Shown one piece after another: positions 23,471 to 36,224 of a stretch of 64,000 nt of DNA. The DNA comes from Merluccius polli (lineage: Eukaryota > Chordata > Actinopteri > Gadiformes > Merlucciidae). A model generated the notes under the pieces. The model saw only the letters and a program-made list of their open reading frames with translations, ran no database searches and had not been told where the DNA came from. The stretch spans positions 1 to 64,000 of the forward strand of contig JAOPHQ010004855.1 of assembly GCA_030340625.1 (NCBI GenBank), read 5' to 3'. Position numbers and translations under genes: made by a program. Every line of letters starts with the position of its first letter. Positions within the stretch are counted from its first letter, which is position 1.

Positions 23471-25266
23471 CAACAACCTACATCTGGTAAGCCAGAATGC
23501 CTGACTGTCTGCCTGCGTGAATGAACACGCATCTTTCAACTCATGTCTTGGTGGCAGCTGCCATTGTTGTCCTTGTTGACCAGAGGAGGAGTTTGTTGAC
23601 ACTATACTGCCAGTTCAGCTCTAATGTTATCTCTGATGGGCCCTGGCATGGGCAACCTGGCACGGCAGAGGACAAAAGGTCAAGTTCAGAGCACACATTC
23701 AGAGCACACTCCTCAGGAAGCCTGGTGACACTGGAGAGATTCCTTGTGTCTGAAAGGGTTTACTATTCCCCAACCCCCTAATTCCTTCATCGCCATTAAG
23801 TCATCATTCAGTGTCTAAAGTAAGTAATCTTCCAACTAAGCTACCAACCAACCAGGGTTCATGGTTCATTGAACATTTCAAGCGCGCTTGGTTGTTCAAA
23901 ATGGTTGCAAAATTGGTTAGATTCGGACACGAGATAAAGATGATCATCTCGAGAAAAGGTAAATAGTTAATTGTGTTTTGGATATCGCTGTAGATTTAAA
24001 CCTCACCTTGAAAAAGCCTGTTGCTCTGACACTCTGCATACATATTGTATAACTAATTACATTTTTAAATTTTTAAATTCAATCTTATCCATTCAAGATT
24101 AATCAAATCCCAAAATTAAAGTTGAGCGAGAAGGCCAATACATTCAACAGTTCATGAGAGGTGAAGTCACAAAAAAAAGCATTTGTATTGATTCACCAGC
24201 ACTGATGGTGCTGTTTCTCTGGTATGAATTTTAGCATTTAGTTACACTTTAACATAGGATATTGTTCATTGTTTATGATCCCCAGTGATAACCAGCTAGT
24301 CTTCCTGTTGTCCCCATAAGACAAAAACAATAAAAACACAACATTCAATGAAAGTGAATTTCAGAGGTAAAGTCATTGAAATCCACACATTTTCATTTTT
24401 ATTGTAATGTCAACAGTTATGTAAAGAACTGAACTGTAAACAAAGACAGCTAACTCTTGTGCACGGTGAAGAGTTGAACAAGCAGTACATAGCAGTCCTT
24501 GCCTCTGAAAGGGTAACGCGTCCAGTAAAGAGGGTCTATATTTACTGGGAGGATAAGCCCACCGAGTCCAACACATTGTCCCACACAACAGACACTTGGA
24601 CGCAGGTGTTGTTCAAACCAAGGAGGCTTCTATTTCTGGAGGCTTTCTCCGCCCCCTTACAGAGACGAGGGGGGGCGATCTCCAGAACTTTAGAAGGCTT
24701 AGGTTTCAAAGACAAGGGGCTTTGGATAACATGAAGATCTCAAGATGCCCTTGAGGTGGCCCCCACAGCCTGTGGGAGTCCTGGGTCTTTAGCTCTTTGT
24801 CTTTAAGCGGAGGATGCCTCTGTAATGAGGATTAGGAGAGAGAGTTTCCACCGCCTGTTGCTGCACGCGTGTACGCTATATGCGTGCGTGCATGCGTGAG
24901 GTCAAAGTCAAACTGAGTTCGGTCTATATACTATAAATAATGGCATTATTGTTGTTATTATTATACATCAGTTGAAAGACAAATATGTGCAGAATAGCAC
25001 ATGGTTTCCGAGGAAGATGGCATCCTGATTTGATGTCTTTCAGAGCCATTGACAAGTGAAATGAAAACTTCACTCCAAAGTTTCCTCTCCTTTTAGATAC
25101 AGAAGTGTGTTTTGGTTCTTCCAGTAGGGAAAAACAGAAACAGAAAAGTAAAGCAAAGCTAGCACACACACACCCTGGGTAAAGAACACAAGGCATTGAG
25201 ATGAGGAGCCTTAGGGTATTGTTCCCTGGAGAAGCTCCTTGGACTGCCTGCAGCACAAAAAGAGCC

Positions 25267-25367
<101 letters not shown>

Positions 25368-25702
25368 GAATGTGTGCGTGTGTCTGCGGTTGTGTGTGTG
25401 TGCTTGCGTGTGCGTGTGCTTGCATGTGTGCGGTTGTGTGTTTTACTTTCCATGTATGTGGAGTTGCTGTGCTGGTTTTTGTTTGACACGTGGAACACAT
25501 GGGCCCATCCTCGCATGCATGCATTACTGTGCAGCAACAGCAGCTTGTCTTATAGTATACACACATCCCTGCATGCGTCTCCAGAGTGTTTTATGAGGGG
25601 CAGTGCATAGCGTGTGACACAGTGTCCACCATGCAATGGTTTCATATGTCAGGTTATGGGGCCGTATCTCAAGATCAGATATGGATGCGTTTAACTCCTC
25701 AC

Positions 25703-25922
25703 CATCAGCGCCGGCCCAGCACTCTCCCACTCCGCCTCGCTGCGCTGCTTCTCTCTCATTGGCTGCGGCTGATCTGAACCCACTTCGCTGTTGTGCAGAG
25801 GGGGCGTGCCTTGCTGTATGTCTCTGTCCTCATTGGCCCAGGCGCTGCCATCCCGGCCAATCATTGGCTCATCCTCTGTCGACTGGGGATAGGGAGGTGT
25901 GGCTCGCATGGAAGACATCATC
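25703..25922 (-). CDS. sox6: sox6 first coding exon (start codon, N-terminus)
   Basis: Read on the minus strand, a pyrimidine-rich tract ending in GACAG precedes G-ATG-ATG-TCT. The exon runs 219 coding nt (73 codons, from 25921) and ends ALM at a GTGAGG donor at 25702, in phase 0. Two consecutive ATGs open the frame. The second (25918) gives MSSMRATPPY, which matches the MSSxxATxPF start of vertebrate SOX6, so it may be the true start. SOX6 is a SoxD nuclear factor acting in cartilage, muscle, erythroid and neural development. Apart from the first ten residues and an acidic-W-E-S patch near the end (WDS in mammals), this exon is poorly conserved against SOX6 as I know it. The identification rests largely on position, phase and the exons that follow. 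The exon lacks repeats and is GC-richer than its surroundings. Confidence 0.85.
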
Positions 25923-26497
25923 CTGTCAATGGAACGAGAGGAGAGGAAAGTCGTTTAGCGTGTGGAATATTGATCACAATATTGACCCAAACATTCCAAG
26001 ATGTTCTCTTTATGTACTACATGCATACATAAGAATGCACTGAGATTTACAATGCTCTCTTTTTTTACAGTTAAAAAAATGGGATTGTATTGTATCGGAT
26101 TCTATGGTAAGGGATTGTATGTTGCCACATTTTTTAGAATAACATTTTGTTTACTGTATTTCACTCAGATTATGTAAAAAAAGTGCTGGGCAAATTCAAC
26201 TCAAAATTCTAAACCATCACATTTACACCATGAAAAACAACTAGACTAACAAAAAACAAGAGGCATATTTGCAAAGTTACGGTTGTTGACTCCATTCCTA
26301 AGAACAATAAACAACCACCGAAACCACAACCAACTGCTATACAATCACATCTACACACACAGCGTGTATGAAGTAAAGCAGATTGCCACTAGACTGTTAG
26401 CGGCCTGTAAATCACAGTGAGTTGTCTATCTCTGAAATATGCAGCCTCCTGGGCCTGCTTAGACGTAAATCCTACCAGCACTCCAATGCCTTGCTGA

Positions 26498-26499
<2 letters not shown>

Positions 26500-26534
<35 letters not shown>
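26500..26534 (+). repeat. (TG)n microsatellite
   Basis: About 17 units. Confidence 0.97.
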
Positions 26535-26537
<3 letters not shown>

Positions 26538-28456
26538 CTGTGTGGGGGGTTGAGAGCCAAACAACAAAAGACATAAGAGAAAAGACTGACTGGCAGAGGA
26601 CAGGGCAAAAGTGAGACATCTTTATTAAAGGCAGAGGAGAAGAAGAGATAGATAGAGAGAGAGACAGAAGAACGGGTGACGACAAATGCAACAAGCTAAA
26701 GGAACAGTGAAGAGAAGGGAAGCAAAAAAAAGAGCTACAGGAGAAAAATGTCCCTCATATTTGGGATGAAATGCTGAAAAGTAGTTCTGTGTATAATATG
26801 TATATTATGCATTGCTTCTCTCTACCACCTTGGTCTGAGTGAGAATTCACTAAGAATATAATTTTTTATAAGAAAAAATATGATAACATATCTGTTTACA
26901 AGTGTATCAAAAAAAAGATGTATATTTTCATTAAAAATGTGGGCAGCGTCAATCTACGCTGCCCACACGCCACATGATGCTTCAGAGCTAGAGCTATCTG
27001 ATAACATAAACCAACATTTGGATTACTTTTTTTGTTGTCATGCTGTTTTGTAGTTTTTCTGTTTTTAAAACATCATCATAAATCTGACTCCATAGGGCTC
27101 AATAGTAGTACAAAGTGCCTCTTTTTAATCTACATACCGGTATGCTTCCGAACCCTTACACCTGCACATTCCCCTGGAAAGTTGCACAATGTTGATTGCA
27201 CATCTAGATTTACATGTTCTTCCCCGCAATGAAAGTAGCTTTTCATTGTAGAATAATGTCTGACCTCAACTGTCTGTCTTGTTTACATTAACATACTACT
27301 TCTATCGTGTATACTTTATTCTTATTAGAATCTCTTCGTTCCTACTACTGTCCTATATCTTCTGCTGTTGCACCCTCATTTCCCGTCTGGAATGAAATAA
27401 AGTGCATCTTATCTTAGGAGGACACAAGAAACGAGACCCCAACAGCATGAAACACTGAGTGGGTATAGTGGGTTGACATCCCTGTCGCGTTCTGTGCAGC
27501 AGGGCAATAGCAACACGGCGGGGGGGGGGGGGGGTCTATACTTAGCAGATGATATTGCTGGCGGTGTGTTTATTGGGGAGCTTGAGACCATGTTTCTTGG
27601 AACCGGTGTTGGTGTGTCGTGTCACCAGGAATGTCCATGGCCCATAAATTGTTGCTACTGATACGGTTTCATTGTACATCATCATCAACAGCAACAGCCT
27701 ATTGGATTGTACAGTGTTGTACCTTCTGCGATTAGTTGGCATTAGCAAGAGCCGGTCATGGGAAAAATTGTCCAGTTGATTAGCAGAAACAGAGCTTTTG
27801 GTTAGGGGCCATGCTCAGATGCCTAGGTAATCGAGCGTGGAATTGCGTTACTTGTGTTTACATGGTTTGGCTGGAGAACAAACATTGCTGCGATGGTTAA
27901 TGGTGTACGCTCAAAAACATGTATTAGCTTAGCTACTGGGTACTCCGGTGGTCAAAGGTGTTTTAAGTAATTGATAGTTTATGGAGCTATGCCGAATTTG
28001 GTCTGTTTCCATATCATTTAATTCTGAAACAAAGTACACTTCACCCATTAAAAAACGCCTTACGGCAGAGCTGGTATTATTATCCCTGTATGACTACAAC
28101 ATCCGCCAATCGGCTACCTGCAGGGAAACTGAAAACCAAGACAGTTATTTTTGGAGATATGTAAGGTCCTTTAGTACTGGGCCTCTGATTACAAGCAGAG
28201 ATTCATCTCTTTGAGAGTGGCTTGTCAAGAGGTCAGGATGGCTCCTAAGACATCCAGTCAACCATTGTAGCGGTCGGCTCTCAGATATTCTCAGACTCAA
28301 GGCCCGTGGACTTAGGATCTGTCTACAAAGTAAAGAAGGTATAGGTTTACAATGTAGAGAATTTATATTTCCATACATTTCTCAATTTACCTTTCCTGCC
28401 AGGATAACCTAGAACAAATTTAGGCTACCATTTGTTAGCTAACAGGACGGCCCTAC

Positions 28457-28498
28457 TGACTTCTCTGAATGGGAAGTCACTTCTCTGAATGGGAAGTC
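28457..28498 (+). repeat. 20-bp exact tandem duplication
   Basis: ACTTCTCTGAATGGGAAGTC occurs twice in immediate succession. Confidence 0.9.
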
Positions 28499-30414
28499 GG
28501 CAGAGTATTTATGTATCATTATTTATCATTATTATAATTAGGATTATTTGATTGTATTAATCAGTTACATTGACCTTTTGAATAACTGGATATTTAGACA
28601 GTTACATATTTTTAAAACTAAATTTGTATCATTTTATCAAATTATTTCTTGAAATAAAACATGTGAACCAAGAAAAAAGGATACAAATGAATCCTTGTTA
28701 AACAGAAAATATCATAGAAAACTAGTAGTATGTGCTAATAGTATTGTGCTATTGATATTATCAGAAATATTAAAGTTGATGAGAAGCTGGGGAAAACATT
28801 GAGCCATGAAATCTTAAGGGTCAAACAAAAGTCCCAGCAAGACACATTTTGGCCACCAAAACCATCATCCATTCACCGACTGCTCAAAGACAAACACACT
28901 TTCTCCTCATTGCTCGGATGCTTCCCAAAACCCATTTCTTATTGTCAGGCAATTAATAAAACAAAAAAAACGTAGTTTGTCGAAAAGCAGTTCAAAGATA
29001 ATGTTGAAAAAATGTTATTGCCACATTTACCATCTAAACCGGACTCATGGTTTTCAGAGCATTGCAGCGGCGACAGCATCATTAACCCAACAGAGGTCAA
29101 CCTTGTGCGCAAACATCAAAACAGCAAATCCCTAAACCAAACGGCAAGTGTACTCACGCTAATGTCTGAGCATTTTGATTTGAAATTCCCCCTGCCTCTT
29201 TGACGTGTCTCAAAGCCTTATGGTCGAGTCCATTCCTTCACAAAAAAGTTCATATTTGCAGAGAGCGACTGGCTGGACAGCTCACCAAGTCCACCCTTCT
29301 AAATTACGGACAGTAACTTAGAATCCCTTTGTGGAGTGGAAGGAAAACACCCTCCCAGAAAAAAGAAAAAGGGGAAAATGGGGTCCCAAACATTTGGCAG
29401 GGAGCTGGCTACTTGGCAGAAACAATCAGGCATTGTGGAGCATGGAGAGGGAGAGGGACCTGTGACAGACGAGACCAGGGGCCCCTCTTAGAAAAACAGT
29501 ACACAAAGAGCCATTCAGAAGCCAGGTTGAGAGAGTGAGAGGAGGGCTCCGACAAAGGCCTCTGACTCGACCAATTGGTTGTAAAATCTCCTGCGCTCCC
29601 AGCTGGGGTGCACTGAGGAAGTGAGAAATACCAAAGAGGCAGAGACACAGGAGGGAAGAACGCCAGGAAGGAACGGAAAGTGAGCCTTTTTTTTTGTAAC
29701 TTAATGTTGATGGCCTTTTCCCTTAATATCATCATTTTTATATTAATACATACAGAAACTGCAAGAAAGGGGAAACTCAAGCACACAAGTACAAAACAAG
29801 ACAAAACCATTTTTAACTATTCAATATGTATATATCGGGCAATCTAATCGGTGGACACTGGACATGCTCTCAGTCACAATACCTCCCCCTCCCTACATAA
29901 AAGCTACCTTTGTTCTTTTGAGCAGGCATGTCATTTTCAAACATAAAAGGCCTATGGTGTTTCTAATGGGGCAACCCCCAGATGTGGATGTGAATGTGTG
30001 TGAGTGTATGGAAGAGAGGTGAGGGGAGTGGGCAAGCTCAGTGAGAAGGCTCCCTGGATAAATAAAGGTAAGAAAATACATGGTGGTGGGGGGGATAAGA
30101 GGAGTTCTGCTAGAACACTAAATCTAGCCTCTGTCTCGACGCTCATTAGATCACGACCCGCACACGGCGAACAGAGGGCACTGTCATCGGTCAGACTTGC
30201 GGAATGTGGACACACACACACAAACAGTGCCCCGCTTTCTCCCGGAGAATCCCCCCTGCTTGACTCTTTTTCCAAAAATAGAAGCACACTCCGCAGCAAC
30301 AACCAGCTACTATAAAACAGGCCCTATTTTGTCTGATGTGCTAACGGCAAGACATGGCGTTTTTTGGGATGGCTTTCTGATATACTGAAAACATGTATTT
30401 TACATCAATTATCC

Positions 30415-30607
30415 GGGCAGCAGGGTCTATTTGTCGTCCGGGTGGTTCCGGTGTTTCCCTTTCCCAGTCAAAGGTTCTGGGTTCAAACCCCAATGTCCAC
30501 AGTCCACATAGGCATCCTTGGGCAAGATGCCCTCAAGCCCTACCTGCTCTTTAATGTATCTAAAATAAAGTTCACGGTATAGCTTTGGATAAAAGCATCT
30601 ACTAATT
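30415..30607 (+). mobile_element. tRNA-derived SINE, near full length
   Basis: Carries GGTTCTGGGTTCAAACCCC (30473-30491), a good RNA polymerase III B box, then CTTGGGCAAGATGCCCTCA and CCTACCTGCTCTTTAATG, ending GCTTTGGATAAAAGCATCTA. The TTTGGATAAAAGCRTCTRCTAA tail is a widespread fish SINE/LINE 3' end (HE1/V-SINE type). Transcription would be on the plus strand, opposite to sox6. Confidence 0.8.
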
Positions 30608-30702
30608 GCTACTATTGCTACTTTTACTACTACTATTGAGGATAGTAACAACTCATATTACAGGTAAAGCTCCAAGCCAAGGCAGCAACAACGATTAAGT
30701 AA

Positions 30703-31083
30703 GGGATAATGCCCGACGAGGTGTCCATTAACAGAAATTAATGGACGACGTGGAGGACGGTTGCTTCCGCGAAGTCCATTCATTTCTGTTAATGGACACC
30801 TCGAAGGGCATTATCCCGCTTATACCATGGTCAATTACGAAAGAAAGAAATATTTAATCAATTAATAATACTTTAATGTGTTTTAGAGTTAAAATCGTGA
30901 GGGTTTTTTTTATTTTTACAAGTCGAGCGGACTATTTAATATCTCCCGTATGCAGGCGTTGCCAAGCAACGTGGCCATAGCGTCTTCATAGCGTCAACGT
31001 CTTTCCTAGGTGTACATTAACACTTTTTAACCTACACCCTCCAGCCAATCAGAATCGAGTATTCACCCAGACCATGGTATAAG
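30703..31083. mobile_element. fold-back MITE: 44-nt inverted arms plus ATACCATGG ends
   Basis: Arms at 30703-30746 and 30774-30817 begin GGGATAATGCCC and contain GAGGTGTCCATTAACAG; they are inverted with three mismatches in 44 and a 27-nt loop. Immediately next, CTTATACCATGG (30819-30830) is matched in inverse orientation by CCATGGTATAAG (31072-31083). Either one composite element or two adjacent ones; no coding region. Confidence 0.65.
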
Positions 31084-32840
31084 TCTTGTTATTTGGTTAC
31101 TGTGACATCTTTATCACATCTAATCGGAGGAATGAGTTAAAATTCAGTGGCTGATGGAAAACAATAAGTGGAGCTCAGCATGAGGTGGATATAACTCGCT
31201 ATTGGACGCTAAGTAAAACAAACACAGCGCACATAACTCATCGTCTTCACCAAACCCTTTGTTGATCCACAGGTAAATACCACAGCATTGTGTGTCTTAA
31301 CTGCACGCAACAATGAAGGTGCTATATGTGTGTTTTACCCACTGTAATGCCTTTGGACTACAACAGCCCATTCATGTACCCCCTTGAAGTAAAAAACAAC
31401 ATTGACTGAAACAGAACTCATGAACATATCCCCCCCCCCAAAAAAAAAAAATTGTGCTACATATGATAGGAATTGTCAATAATAAATAAATAATTGATTG
31501 GGGTTCATAAAATCAATAAACTGAACTATGCCAATACAAATCACAAAGATTAATTTGCTTGCTTGGATCACAAAATAACATTATAATTATGATATTGTAT
31601 TATAGTAGCTGTGAGCACTGTGAAAATATGTAGAAGTGAATGAATACAGTGGGCAATTCAACACAAATGCCACAGTTGGCACAGTGCAGGCATTTTAACG
31701 CTTTAACGTATTGTTACCAATCAACCTAACTACAAACACAAGTACCGGTGTCTCCAGGAATCTCTTTTCAACCCAGTGATGGAAGGGAGTTGAATGTCTC
31801 GTTTGTGTGGCTAGTGCAAACAGAAGCGCCAAGCAGGGTCTTACAGTTTGTACCTCCACGGGGCCCGACCAGAACCGCAGAACCCCCTCCCAATCAAGGA
31901 GTGGCCTTATTGACCAACACCCTCCCTTATTATTTTTTCTGGCGCTGGAACACACCCCTGGCTAACACAAATACAGTACACACATATAAATGTATCTACG
32001 ATATGGCACAGTTACAGGGCAAACCACGAAAGAAGCCATTGAAGACCTGAGTCAACACTCGGCGTGCGCTCAAAGGAACCGTTTGTCAGCCACCTTCCCC
32101 GCCTCTCCTCGCCACCGAGGGCAGCCATCCTTCTGCTAATCCTTAAAGACTAGTGGAGATTGTTAGGGAGCAGTGAGCAATGCCATCAACAAACAGAACT
32201 GAACTGATCAAAAAACATGCGTATTCATGCTATGAATCGTTTCTTCACCCCATTTTAATCTGTACTTTCTTTCTATCCATCCGCTCCATCAACTTATAAT
32301 AGTGCAAAATAAATTACTTTGCAGTTTTGTATATTAAAATACCAGTAATGTTGTTTGGTAATGTTTATTTACTCTTATTTACCAATCCAGCCTCCATAGC
32401 TTGTTGAGATCAAGTCGTTTAAGCTAGCATGCACACAGTTAGCCATTTAAGCTAGTCGTTTGGGATACTCAGGGGGAAAGAAGCTAATACTGCTACTACT
32501 TCATCTGTTAAGTGTGAACTGAAGTGCCACCTGTCCTGTCACGTCGAGCTGATCTCTGTATCATCCACCTGTCACCTCCGCCCTCTCTCGGAGGTGAACA
32601 CAATGCCACTGGGATGCCCTAATAATCTTGTTATACAAGTTTAAGCCTTGCTGCGACATGACCTCGCGCTATACTCAAAAGTAGCTCCTAACAAGGGAGG
32701 GAATCCTATTACCCTAAGAATACAGCCCAACCTCTTTTTTCTTAGTGTTCACAATTACTGGGGTTTGAGTGGGTCATGTAGCCAACTGGTTATCATATGC
32801 TAATTTCATTTGGCTGTTTCACAGACATTAACCTATATAT

Positions 32841-33266
32841 TAGGGTGACCAGACGTCCCCGGTTTCCGGGGACAGTCCCCGGTTTCCGGGGACTGTCCCC
32901 GTTTTCAGTAACCTGTCCCCGGCTACTGCTGTCCCCGGAAATGTCCCCGGTTTTCACTGTGACTGAAAGATCCGAAAAAACTAAAATGTTGACCAAAAGA
33001 CATGTAGTTGCGCACCGTAGCCTACTGCTCTCGCACAGCCACAGGCTAAAGCCAGCCAGAACAAGCCCCGATCTGAGTAGAATGCCCCTCTAGAATGCTG
33101 GCTGCGCGGTAGAACTATCTTCTTCCCTTCGCGAGAGGCTACAGTTAGCCTACCTACGCGGTACTTTCATGGCATTCGTGCATCTATTCAGCCAGCTATG
33201 GTGTAAACACAGCAGGAATATCATTGATTGAATAGGATTGTGTGTGAGAGAGAGAGAGAGCGAGAG

Positions 33267-33305
<39 letters not shown>

Positions 33306-34071
33306 ATGTTGACTTGTTTTTGTGAAGACCAATGTATTAAAACTTCCTGTTTCTGAATTGAGTGCAACCATTTGTTTTTCACTAAAAACTCTTTGGTGGG
33401 TCACACCCACTTACAGTGTCTAAAGATAAATCAGTGTATGGCATGACATATGTGACAACCTCATTAATGTGCTGCCCATGTATAATACATTGGGTTAGGT
33501 AAATAAGGTGTAAGGTATGTTGGCCTTCATTTGTAATGTATATTTTTTTAATAATTCACATATTTCAAGTTAGGGACCATTCACAATAAGATATTAATAT
33601 TGTACAACAATATATGGCAGGTTAGCTGCTTGCTACTTCCCACCCACATTTAGGGAAAACAACCCCCTTAAAACCATATATTTTCTAAAACCATATAACC
33701 TGAAGTTTTCATTCAACTTGAAGTGTGGCATTTTCCATTTTAAAGTCTTCCCCAAATCTTGTGAAAATCATGGTGTAAGGAGGAGGCCTTAGTTTGGGTG
33801 AAGTGTCTGACATGTTTTTTTTACAGCTGATTTTAAGGATGTTCTTGATCTCAGCTAGAATTTACTACTTTAATCAGAGAAAAAAAACATAATTATTAAT
33901 CAATTCCTTTGCAATGTTGGATGAATAGAGTGAGAGAAACTGCTTTGTGAATGGTAAGGGCAGTGTCCCCGTTTTAGTTTTTCTATGACAAATACACTAC
34001 ATGGTTGGAGGTTTTTACACCGGTGAACCGAAAATGTCCCCGGATTTTGTCTCAGAAATCTGGTCACCTTA
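32841..34071. mobile_element. hAT-type DNA transposon with GTCCCCGG arrays, 1231 bp
   Basis: Left end TAGGGTGACCAGA and right end (reverse complement) TAAGGTGACCAGA differ at one base. An 8-bp duplication CTATATAT flanks both sides (32833-32840, 34072-34079). The left subterminal region (32853-32955) is an array of GTCCCCGG/CCGGGGAC words forming local inverted repeats; the right end also carries ATGTCCCCGG. No transposase coding region is visible; the interior holds (GA)n-(TG)n at 33.25-33.30 kb and unique AT-rich DNA. Because the flank is an (AT)n tract the duplication is slightly less convincing than in the other copies. Confidence 0.88.
33246..33302 (+). repeat. (GA)n-(TG)n compound microsatellite
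   Basis: GAGAGA-rich stretch followed by about 16 TG units, inside the 32841-34071 transposon. Confidence 0.95.
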
Positions 34072-35561
34072 CTATATATATATAAACACCAGATGTTTTT
34101 TTTAAAGAGTGAAACTAAATGAATGTCCAAAGTATAAAAGTGACTTCAGTTTGTATTTATTATATAATATTATATGCCATTTGGCGCACACATTCTTAGC
34201 ATTGGTCATGTTATTGTGGCTAGAGCTCTGAATGTGAATGTGAGATTTGAATATATCTCTCCTTTATTTAAAAGACTCCAACCCAGATCAATAAAGGTTA
34301 AACAAACTTGTTGTTGACATTGTCTGTATATATAGTCTTAATGCAGGATCTGGATGGCTAGGGCACAACAGCTGCCTGTACACATATTTCAGTGTGACTG
34401 CATTAGCCCTGAGGCTAAATGCAAACAAAATGGGCATCAATAAATCATTGAGTCCAAATGTTCAACCCTTCAAATTTGATGTCTCAAGTATTGTGTGTGT
34501 GTGTGTTCATATTCAATGAACAAACAGTGGACAATACATGAAAGTTGTACAGAACCTCTGTCACTCTTATTCAAAGAAAACAATGCTAATGTATGATGTC
34601 AACCATTTCTTGTGTTTTTGACACGCTGTAGTAGATGACAGGACAGCTCCAAAATGACCGTATTGGCAATCTATAAAAATTTCAAGAAGCACTTCTGACG
34701 CCCATGAAAATGTGTTTTGACAGCGACATTCATTAATTCCATTTGGTTTAAATTCAACATGACAAGAGCACAACAAGAGTCAACGAACATAGTCCACATT
34801 ACTGTTGTGTAGCCATAATTGACATAACAAGCATCCCACTCAGGACTGCGGGGACCAGCATCAAACTAGGCCATGGTTGACTAAGATCACTGGCAGGTGC
34901 TCCTAAAACAGGTGGCTTTAGGAGCAACTGGGAGGTGCTAAAAGCAGCTAATCCCAGATTAACGCGAGCAAGTCACTTCCCATTGTAATCCCCATGGCAT
35001 TGCTGTCCTCTTACAATGTGCTTTGTTCCCCATCTTGGAGACCTTGGAGGATTTGGAAGATGCCTTGAGACTGTGGAAAGAGCTGAAATATTCACAGCAC
35101 TTTCTAAGACTCAATTAAAACATGTTTAGCTATGTATGAGCAGTCTTGAATGCAAAAAGCAAACTGACAGCTTAGAGAAGTGGCCTGTGATTTGCCTTTC
35201 ACCATCACAGCAATGAATAATATTTTAGAAAGATTAAAATATTTGCCAAACACATTTTGCTTTGTATTGCTCGTTGTAAGGCATTGCCCTCATGTTTAAT
35301 TTTGACATTGACTTTTCAGGGGTGAAAAACGAGAGGTTAAACACTTGTCCCTGTAGTAACAAGGGATTGAAGACAGCATTAAATGCCTGATTCTTTTGAA
35401 AATTTTTTGACCTAATTATTGCCATATGCTATTTTAACCTAAAATTAAATTGCTTTCGTATAACTTTGAAAGCGCATGCATATACAAAATGTGTATTTTG
35501 AATGCCTCTGCACTTATTGGACACAACTATTGGAACAGTGCAGTTCAGGAGTTGGATATAG

Positions 35562-35665
<104 letters not shown>

Positions 35666-35856
35666 TGTGTGTAGATATAGCACAATAAAAGGAGCAAGGT
35701 ATGCCGCCTCAGGGCTTGTGGACAATTCTCCCTTGCAGTTCCAACTGAATTTGTTGGAGAGAGCGTGTGTGTGTGTGTGTGTGTGTGCTGGCATGCTGTA
35801 CGAACTGTTGTCAAAGTTCGTACTAATCCTTTCTGCAGCGTATTCTCTGTGACACT

Positions 35857-35902
35857 ACACACACACACACACACACACACAGTGTGTGTGTGTGTGTGTG
35901 TG
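35857..35902 (+). repeat. (AC)12-A-(GT)10 head-to-head microsatellite
   Basis: An AC tract is followed directly by a GT tract, forming one inverted repeat of about 45 bp that can fold on itself. Confidence 0.95.
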
Positions 35903-36165
35903 GACATAAATGTAACTATAGTATGTGTGTGTCTGTCAACAGGGATGGTTTGTGTATGTTATGGGAAAGGGGCTCAATGATTTGAAACAGTGATTCTACA
36001 GTTTAAGTGATTTGATAAGATTAATCAGATATCACACTCACTAGCATGCTACTCAACAAACCACGTCAACCCATTTTATACCTAGCCTGCTTCTGCCTCC
36101 AAAATCAAACACCACAAATGAAGAAAACACATGTACACAAGCAAATGTTTATTCAATCCATGGTC

Positions 36166-36169
<4 letters not shown>

Positions 36170-36222
<53 letters not shown>
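36170..36222 (+). repeat. (CA)n microsatellite
   Basis: About 26 units. Confidence 0.97.
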
Positions 36223-36224
<2 letters not shown>

